Assembly: GCF_036588685.1 (NCBI RefSeq)
Contig: NC_086384.1
Location: 15,762,195 to 15,826,194, forward strand
DNA: 64,000 bases
Reading direction: 5' to 3'
Origin: Mytilus trossulus
Taxonomy: Eukaryota > Mollusca > Bivalvia > Mytilida > Mytilidae
The position numbers and the translations under genes are program-made. The notes beneath the pieces were generated by a model, which ran no database searches, was not told the DNA's origin, and saw only the letters and a list, made by a program, of their open reading frames with translations. Below, in pieces: positions 55,751-64,000 of the stretch. Numbering within the stretch: position 1 is the stretch's first letter; every line of letters starts with the position of its first letter.

Positions 55751-58700
55751 CAGTACCATTCAAGAGGACCAACTCTCCCACACCCTACACCGAGGAAAAT
55801 GTCGGAGCCACTCCGAAAAACTCCGATATTCCTCCCAAAATGTTGGGAGGAATTTGGGAGTAATCTCTCCCAAAATCAGGTAAATGTTTATTGTGATAAC
55901 GAGCTCACTCTCTCTACCGGTACAAGACTGAATGGGTAATTGGATTACCTTACAGGTAAAGGTTGAAGTAATAAAGAATTATATTTCCGGTCTACTGTAC
56001 CAGTTTAAGTGTCAAACAGATGTATAATTTTAAATGTCTTTTATACTAGTTAAATTTCATTTGTGGTAATAATAACTAAAGTCAAAATATTTTCGTATTT
56101 TTTGTTAGCCCATCTAAAAATATCTTAACCTTAATGTACTTGCTTTTAAAAAAAAACGATTATAAAATATAGTGGAATACATGTATGTGAAAAACCAAAT
56201 ATTCTACTTCAAAGTTAGTCTTTATTTAAAAACTATATGTCTAAAAGTTTTGTATATGCAAGTAAAAAGGAAAATGTATTCACTATTCATTAGGCATAAT
56301 AATAGCCCCGTGATAATTATGTAAATCTAAGGCATTTTCTTTTTACGATTATCTAATTGCTGAAATGAATAAAAGTTTTAAAAGCAAAATGTTGTTGTTA
56401 ATTCTTTCAATTGTATTTAAGTTTTTATAAAAAATGAAAACTACTTAATTTTGACCTCGATGTCTTCACCAGTAAATTAATATTTTATTTACGAAATGGA
56501 CATACTAATGATACTTGTGTAAAAATAACCGGAAACTTTCGCTAAATTAATCTGAGTAGTTTAAAGAAAATTATAAAATTACGTGTTTGAAAGTTTTGTA
56601 TATTCAAGTAAAAAGGAAAATATTATTCACCATTCGTTATGCTTAATAGTAACGGCATTTTCGTTTTACGATTTGTTGGCAGTACAGTAGGATAATAATA
56701 CATATCGGTTACAACAGGAATACTTCTACAGCTGCATTTATAATTCGTCTTTGTATAATATTTACTTTCGCACAATGAATGTAAATTTGTGTATTTTAAA
56801 CAAAAGATTTTAAAAACAATTATTTGCCGTGTGAAGACAATTCAATTCCACGATACACATCTCAGTTATCAACAGTTTGGGTTGAACTTGAACTTGACTT
56901 ACTTAACAATGTTAAATGCTAAAAATAGTTAACATCAATGTTATCCGCAGCACTAGTTTTTTAAAGGGCGGGAAAAAATATTGCGTACTAGTAAACTCAG
57001 GTGACCTTTCTAGCCGACCGTGGGAAAAGTCCATTCAAGGTTTCTAAAGTTGCAGAACGACATTTGTGTGCAACCGTATTGAGGCTCCGGAAGGTCCTTT
57101 TACAATTGATTAATCGGAAAAATATAATTCGTATCCGAATAATTGAGAACACATCTTTAACTATTTGAATGTTAATGTTTTATCTTTCAAAAAAGGAAGT
57201 AGCCTGAACATTAGTTATATGGTCCATGGTCAATAATATAAATTACGGTTGATGAAACATTGAAATTATGATGGAAATTGTCCGGGGTTAATAATTGTAT
57301 TCAAATGACAATAATACGATAAAGAACTGCCAATTTGTAGGCGTTTGGGAAATTTTGAAAATAAAATGATAACTGATTTAACTGGAATAGAATATTATGA
57401 TGGGCAATTTTGAGGTTTGATATTAATTAAAGGATTAGTGACCTATCGAATAGCATTGAGCGGATTACTTATCATCACAACTTTTAACATCTTTTGTAAA
57501 CGTATACTGATTGAGCATCATAAACTTGTTAAACACATGAAGACCGGTAGAAATATAGAACTTTAAAGTGAAAATATTTTTACACTTTCCAAATTTAAAT
57601 GAAGAAATTGATATAAATCCTTTCGTCAATACGAAACCCGTTCTGTAAAATGCGAAAATGGCGAGCGCTATCAATATAACTTGAAGTTCTTTCCTTTGTT
57701 CAACAGAGTTGTCATTTTACAGTTTCTGTTCGTAATTTAAATTATTCTAGTCTGTATAAATGTACCGAGGTTATAAAACATAATATTTTACATTGCTCAC
57801 TAAATTAAGTTTACTTGATGATCCGATGAATCGTGTTACCGAAAAAACATGATTTTATTAGCCAGTTGATTTTTTAAATAATGAACAATTAATGCGCAGA
57901 TATTGCTTATTGAATAAGTTATAAAAGATACTAATTGTGGCAAAATCGTCTTTGTTGAAAGAACACAATGTATGACCTGACGGGATTGTAATAGAAACAC
58001 AAAATAACAAGTATTTTCTTCATACTTTTTCGTATGTACGTTTTATTTCAAAGATAATGGCATAGGACAAAAACATATAGGATAATAATTATCTTATTCT
58101 AAATGATATTATTCCACTGCATGTTGATTTTGATAGTGAAATCAACATTTGATTGGTTGAAACTATCACATGTGACGTCAAACAAAACTTCATATTCCCC
58201 TCTCAGTATCGTATTTCCCTCTGAACATCATATTCCCCTCTGTAGATCGGGACCTCGTAATATGACGTTACGTGCGGTTAATGTGCATACCGTTTTGAAA
58301 GTCGTTTAATTAAAATAGCGTTAGATAGGTCATTACTGTGTTTAATTTTATTCAAGCTTTCAAATAAAAAGACTTTTGATTTACTTTTGATCCGTACTGT
58401 TTATGCCGTTTTTAGCTATTCAAACAAGCAGATAAGAAAACAAACGTATACAAATTAATATAGTATATTCAGTAGGTAAACGAAGCATAGGCAGTGGAAT
58501 AAAATCTTATTCTAAATGATATTGTCACATCTTTATCTGCCAAAGAAAGGAAAACATTTTAATACCGTGATTTTAAAGCACACCTGTGCAACCAAGATCA
58601 ATTAAATGTTCATAGGTAAATTATCTGGGTAATCCAATTATGTTGTCACGCGTCGTTAATTTTTAGTACTTCCGATGGGCAATAAACCAATTAACAGCCA

Positions 58701-58822
58701 CGCGGTGTTTGGAGAGAATCTTTGGAGGATTTTAGGAGTGAAATCCGCAAACTCGGTGTGATTCCGAGAAACACGGAAATCGGAAAAAAACGAGATCGAA
58801 TAGATATTTTTGAATGGTACTG
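55751..58822. mobile_element. 3.07-kb element with CAGTACC ends and TA flanks (Tc1/mariner-like?), no transposase seen
   Basis: cagtaccattcaa at 55751-55763 and its complement ttgaatggtactg at 58810-58822, both flanked by TA. CAGT-type ends with TA targets fit Tc1/mariner. Inside no transposase frame was recognised. It contains a 350-bp-spaced direct repeat ('gttttgtatatgcaagtaaa' at about 56249 and a close copy at about 56593) and another nested element at 58111. It may be a large non-autonomous element. Confidence 0.6.
58091..58523. mobile_element. nested insertion with 20-bp direct repeats and 10-bp inverted ends
   Basis: atcttattctaaatgatatt occurs at 58091-58110 and 58504-58523. Between them the insert begins attccactgc (58111) and ends gcagtggaat (58500) + aaa. 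Either a target duplication of a small element, or a repeat-flanked segment. Confidence 0.55.
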
Positions 58823-58829
58823 TAATATA

Positions 58830-59770
58830 ATTACCCAAGGATCTTAAGTAACTGTGCAATTTACCCATGAAATTGAGCAGTGTTTTGAAGGTTACAGACA
58901 AATGAAAATTTCTAATGAACTTTCACTTAAATGATTTGTAAGACATCAGCAAAGGACTGACCATGCTGACAATCAAAATACCTACTAAACTTTTCTTTTT
59001 TTTAAATTATTCAACTCCCTACTTTTAAAAATTATGTCACAACTAATAAAATGCTTTGCTGAGCATAGCCTGATACGGCCACAGAGGTCCAACTCTGAAC
59101 AGTTGAGGCAAAATAAGACACAGTATTCAATCTTGATACTGTCTGAATTTGAATTATGAGAATTCAATTTGGCGATAAATTCATGATATATAGCATCATA
59201 GTTTTCAAACCGCTTGCTCAACAAGGGCAAATGAAGGGAACAATTAAAAGTGATGATGCCCCTAAACTTACCAATAATGTTCATTAAAACCAAAATTTTT
59301 GATGGAAATGCATCGATCTCAAAATTTTTCTATTATTCATGTTATTTGAGACCTCTGACAATTCACAGTAAAAATAGTTTGACGAATCATGATAAAATTA
59401 TTAACCAATTTACGGCAAGGGTACCATACATGCCATAACTTCATTTCTTTTTTCAACAGATTTTGAAGTTAAAAATGAGTATGAGTAGAGTATTCAGGAT
59501 ACCTTCAGACGTATTAAGATAAAAAAATGATGTTAACAGTAATTTTAAGTGCATAACGTCAAAGATAAAATGTACACAATAAAAAAATCTATTTTCTTTT
59601 CCAAAAATTACAAAAACGATAATTATTTGAGACATCTGATGAATCAAAATGAGGATATTTTGACGAATCACTATAATTTTTTACCAATTTGACGCTAATG
59701 ATAGCAGAATGACGCCTCACAGTAAAGTGCAATTACCACCCTCAAATATGTCTGAATTATAAAAAAAATC
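58830..59770. other. no gene seen
   Basis: AT-rich. The open frames at 58985-59293, 59250-59438 and 59453-59671 show no motif. Imperfect repeats of 'gacgaatca' plus 'accaattt' text suggest an old tandem duplication. Confidence 0.35.
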
Positions 59771-59774
59771 ATAC

Positions 59775-60150
59775 AGACATCATCTCTTTCACAGGTATTG
59801 CCTGCCTCATATTATGGGGACGAAGTCCCCAATTACGGTAGAAAAATCAATAAAAAAAAAAAAAATAAAAAATGGGAAAATAGTAAAATATAAGATTGGA
59901 ACTCAATAAAATTTTAATATGATAATTGTTTGATTTGAAAAAAAACCGTTACCTGATGGAAGGGTTTCTTTTGTTTACATTCAATATGACGTCATAACTT
60001 AAGAACGTCACAGCTAAATCCCTAACAACAGAACCAAAATCGGGAACGTTACGGTATTTCCGTATCCTTTATTAACATGTTTGAAGTAAAAAAAAATATA
60101 CATACAGACTTCGTCCCCATTCACAGGTTATGCCTGCCTCATATTAGGAC
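59775..60150 (+). repeat. dispersed repeat G copy 1
   Basis: 'tgcctgcctcatattatggg' with 'gacgaagtccc' at the left end and 'cagacttcgtccccattcac' with 'tgcctgcctcatatta' at the right. The two halves are partly inverted copies. The inner part has 'gtttacattcaatatgacgtc' and 'gttacggtatttccg'. Confidence 0.65.
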
Positions 60151-60159
60151 AACACATAA

Positions 60160-60490
60160 CTATAAGGCCACTCGAATGGTGTTTTTTTGTATATTAATAA
60201 GAAGAATAGGTGTGATGTGATGACTTGAAAATCAATATTTTATTATTTATGTTCAAAATCTGGTCTTATACTATATTAACCAAAATATGTGCATTGCTGT
60301 TGTGGTTTTTGTTCAAATATCTGATATTCTACTTCAATTTGTGTGGTCACAATCATTAAGTAAGAGAAAAGTATCATGTAAACAACAGAATGCATGTTTT
60401 TTCATCACTGGGAACCCAGCAGCTGCAACATTGGACGCATAGATCTATTTGAAGGTAAGTCTAGAAGTTTCCGAAAACCGGATGTGGGGA
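60160..60490. other. upstream region of the ALG3-like exon
   Basis: No repeat ends recognised. Probably holds the promoter and 5' UTR of the gene starting at 60496; no TATA box is evident. Confidence 0.35.
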
Positions 60491-60495
60491 AAAAA

Positions 60496-60658
60496 ATGGC
60501 AGCCTCCACGAAATCGAAATGGAAAAGATTGAAAGAAAGTTTATCGCCAAAGTTATATATGAAATATGCGTTTCATCCCGAATATTGCATACCTGCAATG
60601 ATTTTACTGATCGTCGCTGAAATCTTTGTCAACTTGATTGTAATCCAGAAAATAAAAT
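60496..60658 (+). CDS. ALG3: probable ALG3 (dolichyl-P-Man mannosyltransferase), exon 1
   Basis: ATG at 60496-60498 (MAASTKSKWKRL), 54 codons + 1 nt to a donor AAAT|gtacga. Sequence: a basic, cytosolic start, then FHPEYC and a membrane segment IPAMILLIVAEIFVNLIVIQKIK. This matches the N-terminal layout of ALG3, where the first membrane span ends ...WVIHRV(A/K)YTEIDW; the split codon (T + AC) would give the Y. ALG3 adds the sixth mannose to the lipid-linked N-glycan precursor in the ER lumen. Exon 2 (YTEIDWKAYM-type) was not found before the window ends, so the first intron exceeds 3.3 kb. Based on a short match, hence moderate confidence. Upstream in-frame sequence to 60394 is taken as 5' UTR. 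Confidence 0.5.
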
Positions 60659-61023
60659 GTACGAATATGCATCATTTGTGTATCGCCGGTAGCCACTTAG
60701 TCATTGTTAGTTTTCATCAGCTGTTCATGTCAATTCGGCCCCAAGACGATCCGTCTCGAGTCAATCCGGCCCTAGTTTAAAGTCAATTTGTCCCCAATAT
60801 GAAAAAAATATTTAAACGGAATGAAAATAGAGATACAACATGTACAATATCTGGGACTAATCATGCTAATATGAGTCGGGCATACATGTAGTCCAAATAA
60901 TTATGACGTCTTGAAAGGCTATTATATTTTTTTTCTTTGACGCCTTACGTCGATCAGGAACATATATATATACGGGACTTGACACTAACTAATTGTAGTT
61001 GATTTTATCGTCGGGTCATAGGT

Positions 61024-61697
61024 CAGTCAGGGGTACTACTTATACAAGTGTATTTTATTTACTTGAAGAAGTAAAAAAAAATATACACATATAAGTAAAT
61101 TTGTAGGATACTTATGCAAGTGAATTTTATATACTTGTATAGGTAAAAAAAAAATTGGCTGAGTTATGTCCCTTCGGCATTCAGATTTTTTTACTTGTAT
61201 AGGTAAAAAAATCAACCTTTCTTCTTTTCTTGAATTCTGAATATTTCTTTGCTCTAATTGAATTTTAAATTGTGTACCCTTTGCAGATGTCTTTACTAAT
61301 CATTTAAGTGTAATTTCATGGACAATGAAAGTCCCATTTGTCTGTTATCTTCTTAACACTGCTCATTTACAAGCCCCAAAGGAGCAATTTTTGAAGGCCT
61401 TGCGCAAATATACAAGATCTTTGCTCAATCAGTTTCTTTGATGAATTAATGAGATGAAACATTGAACTTTAATGAAAAAATTTGAGCAAACCTGGGAAAA
61501 ATCATTAAAGGCATGATTTTACATCTCAAAACTTGAGGATTTTTGTTAGATTGTAAGAAAAATTTACTTATACAAGTAAATTTTTCAGAAAATTAAGGGG
61601 AGATTATTCAAACATTATTTATTTACTTATATGTGTATATTTTTTTTCACTTCTTCAAGTAAATAAAATACACTTGTACAAGTAGTACCCCTGACTG
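61024..61697. mobile_element. 674-bp foldback element, arms of about 75 bp, TAGGT target repeats
   Basis: Left arm begins cagtcaggggtactactta; the right arm ends with its complement, ...agtagtacccctgactg. Pairing continues through 'gtgtattttatttacttgaa', 'gaagtaaaaaaaaatataca' and 'catataagtaaat'. TAGGT flanks both sides (61019-61023, 61698-61702). The interior has further 'acttgtataggtaaaaaaa' repeats. No coding frame; lies in the first intron of the ALG3-like gene. Confidence 0.85.
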
Positions 61698-61915
61698 TAG
61701 GTAATAAAGATTCGATACAGAAACGGACATGTGTAAAATATGGGCTTGCTATTATCCTAATAATTTCTGATAATATCAATAAAATGTCATTCAAACTAGT
61801 ATTATAGTGATGCAAGAGTATAAATCTTGTATTCTGTCACTTCAAATTTGTTAAAATTGCATTCATTTCATCACCTGATCACAGAATGATACAGAATGCA
61901 AACATGGCAAACAGG

Positions 61916-62520
61916 TTAAGGTTCATCATAACAAACGGACAAATATGGCTGTATTTACATGCCAAAAATTACTCTGAGTACAGACTTACCTGTGAAGTTG
62001 GAAAAGTTTTAATGCCTGGCATCCACTAGATATAATAAAGTTAAATGTATTTTGTGTTTCAGAAAAATAAAATCTCTTTTGGATTTTGATGGGCATTTTT
62101 TTCCTTCATGCAAAAGGTGTGAAAATTAACTAAGTTGTGGTACAACTATGAGATGCTCCCTCAGGTAAAAAAACGGTTTGTTTTGATTGTCCTTAATTGA
62201 CATGGACAACAGGTATCTTCACAACTATAGGTGAGTTAAAGAGTTTATCTGAGTCAGTGAGTGGACAGTATCAAAGTAATTCAGGTGTTTGTTTATTTTT
62301 ACGTACACCTTCTGCAGAAAGGAAAAAAAATGCCCATCAAAATCCAAGAAAGATTTTATCTTTCTTTAACATAAAATGCATTTGATTTTTATATATCTAG
62401 TGGATGCTAGGCATTAAAACTTTCCAAACAGCACATGTACAATGATGTAAGTCTGTATACAGAGTAGTTTTTGAGGTGAAAATACGGCCATATTTGTCCA
62501 TTTGTTACGAGGAACCTTAA
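61916..62520. mobile_element. 605-bp foldback element with TTAA ends (piggyBac-like MITE?)
   Basis: ttaaggttc at the left and gaaccttaa at the right. The arms pair over about 190 bp on each side (for example 'cagacttacctgtgaag' with 'atgtaagtctgta'; 'ctagatata' with 'tatatctag'; 'gattttgatgggcatttttt' with 'aaaaaaaatgcccatcaaaa'). If TTAA is the duplicated target, the inverted repeat starts GGTTC, as in piggyBac-type elements. No transposase. Confidence 0.8.
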
Positions 62521-62804
62521 TAAAAGATGGTGGTGATTGCTCAAATTTCAAAACAATAATAAATAACTTTACATTAAATAAATCAAACTTATTTTGGTAA
62601 TTTAATATAACAAAATATATTAACTTTATGATAAAACTTGTATTTATTTATGATTAGGGTTATGTGGTTATATTATTGAGCAGTTCCGATATTTTTTCAA
62701 GAGTACAAGATTTCGACAATTTTTTACTGACATGACTGAAAAGCCTATCAGATTCATTTCCCCTTAAATATACTGTTCCCAGCATCGATAGAGGCAAAAA
62801 AATA

Positions 62805-63005
62805 ATGTGAGGTAGGCATTACCTGTAAATGGGGACGAAGTCTGTATGAATGATTTTTTTGTAACTTAAATATTTGTTGAAAACAAGAAACGGAAATACC
62901 GTAACGTTTTTGATTTTGGTTCTGTTGTTTGGAATTTCAGTTGTGAAGTTATTTAAGTTATGACGTCATATGCAATGTAAACAAAGAAACGCTATCATCA
63001 GGTAA
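62805..63005 (-). repeat. dispersed repeat G copy 2
   Basis: 'tgtgaggtaggcattacctg', 'aatggggacgaagtctgtat', 'ggaaataccgtaacg', 'gttatgacgtcatatgcaat' and 'gtaaacaaagaaacgc', the reverse complement of 59775-60150. Confidence 0.65.
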
Positions 63006-63489
63006 CGTTTTTTCATATCAAGGAATTATTAAAAATGAAATTGGTTTTGTGTTCCATAAAAGTAATTTATACATGGCAGATTTTGTTTTATCAGAATAAA
63101 TCAAATTATTTTCTGATCATAAAAAATGTGCTTACAACTAGACTTAAAATAAATAATACTCTTGGTCTTAAAAAGAAAAAAGAGATGAGGAGTCATTGTT
63201 TTGTTGTCTATAACAAGGATTTTCCCAAAAATTCAACCAAATTCTAGGAGAGGAACAAAACAGTCATAGTGGAAATAGACGTTTAAACAAATAATACTCA
63301 AGAACATTCTCAACTTCTCTTTTTGAAGCAGATACATTTTTACTAGTGAAAATGAAATGAAAATATGTGGCTAATTTTTTTGAAGTAGCGCTAGATAAAT
63401 GATAAATATTAATGCATGACATCATGATTAAATTAGAAATCCTGAGATGTCACAAACTTACAAGCATCAATGATACCTGTCATTCCTGT

Positions 63490-63695
63490 GAAACAGAAAG
63501 AGGACGAAGTCTAAATTATTTTTTGATTCAAATATATATATTTTAACATGTTTAATTTAAAAACTTGTTAAAAAAAGAAATGGAAATACTGTAATGTTTC
63601 TGATTTTGGTCCTGGTCCCGTTATTAGGGAATTTTGCTGTTACTTCTTTAAAGTTACGACATCATTTTTAATGTAAACAAAGAAATGGGATATAA
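63490..63695 (-). repeat. dispersed repeat G copy 3
   Basis: 'agaggacgaagtctaaatta', 'gaaatggaaatactgtaatg', 'ttgattttggtcc'-type text and 'aatgtaaacaaagaaatggg'. Same orientation as copy 2, about 680 bp away. Confidence 0.6.
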
Positions 63696-63699
63696 GCCC

Positions 63700-64000
63700 T
63701 GAGCCGGGAATGTCACTGTATATACCCTTTCTGAGACCTGAATTACACATATATTACGGATTACACCTGACTTAATGTTATTTTCCAGTGTAGGTTTTTG
63801 TTCATATAAGTTGAAAACCCCAATATGTTCGGTATACGTGAAGGATTTTCTAATTTGCTGTGGACATAATTTTTTCGTGTATGTACTAATTTATAATAAC
63901 ACCTTTTAACATTAAATTTAAGTATTAAAAGTGTAAATTGCGTGATTTTGTATCAAAATGTATTATTGACTGAAGCATGTCATTATTTTCCTTCTGTGAA
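63700..64000. other. no gene seen
   Basis: AT-rich sequence, presumably intron 1 of the ALG3-like gene if that gene continues to the right. Confidence 0.35.

Noticed and set aside
58656-58901. 81-residue minus-strand frame
   Set aside because: It spans the right end of the TA-flanked 3-kb element and has no recognisable domain.
60394-60780. Single-exon 128-residue protein
   Set aside because: Only residues from the internal ATG at 60496 to the donor at 60658 match a known N-terminus; sequence past the donor looks intronic.

Overview
The window reads as AT-rich, repeat-dense animal nuclear DNA. It has spliced exons with GT/AG borders, non-LTR retrotransposons, a cut-and-paste DNA transposon and many short foldback elements, and no bacterial-style gene packing. 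Several dispersed repeats (for example those containing tctcattggcactcacacc, cggtatactactgttgcc, gccagacgcgcgtttcgtct-like text and the ttcgggccaggtgagct hairpin) are ones I associate with marine mussels. A bivalve close to Mytilus is therefore the likely source; this is inference, since no search was possible.

Five host loci can be supported. (1) Minus strand, 1-7857: the 5' part of a gene for a DZIP3-type HEPN domain, a coiled coil and a STAND/P-loop NTPase. Four exons with matching splice phases were assembled; the gene runs off the left edge. (2) Minus strand, 32983-34251: an intronless, RING-less B-box / NHL-like propeller protein of the TRIM type, with a TATA box just upstream. (3) Minus strand, 42867-54743: a four-exon gene for an 11-cysteine folate-receptor-like (Folate_rec) protein of 167 residues. 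(4) Plus strand, 60496-60658: the probable first exon of ALG3, an ER mannosyltransferase, with the rest beyond the right edge. (5) Minus strand, about 9870-13205: two related segments with splice donors that could be alternative 5' exons of gene 1.

Mobile DNA dominates. A 7.94-kb CACTA (Tnp2/DUF4218) transposon at 43776-51715 sits inside the last intron of gene 3. It has 16-bp perfect terminal inverted repeats, dense subterminal GGCAGTT/AACTGCC repeats, an apparently intact three-exon 955-residue transposase and a divergently transcribed two-exon 114-residue second protein. Two RTE/CFDP2-like LINEs are present: one nearly full-length but mutated (23629-27231, exact 14-bp target-site duplication), and one 5'-truncated copy (36952-39423) inserted into a 40-bp minisatellite. 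Foldback or MITE-like elements with clear ends lie at 21964, 27835, 28116, 30101, 48203, 53112, 55751, 61024 and 61916. Tandem arrays have periods of about 277/26 bp (17.3-17.8 kb), 72 bp (29.1 kb), about 30 bp (34.7-36.6 kb), 160 bp (39.5-40.2 kb), 147 bp (40.9-41.7 kb) and an exact 148-bp duplication (55.15-55.45 kb).

The most interesting items are the HEPN-coil-STAND gene, which keeps both the Rx4H ribonuclease-type motif and a Walker A motif and so looks like an immune-type sensor/effector, and the intact-looking CACTA element with non-CACTA termini and a second gene of unknown function.
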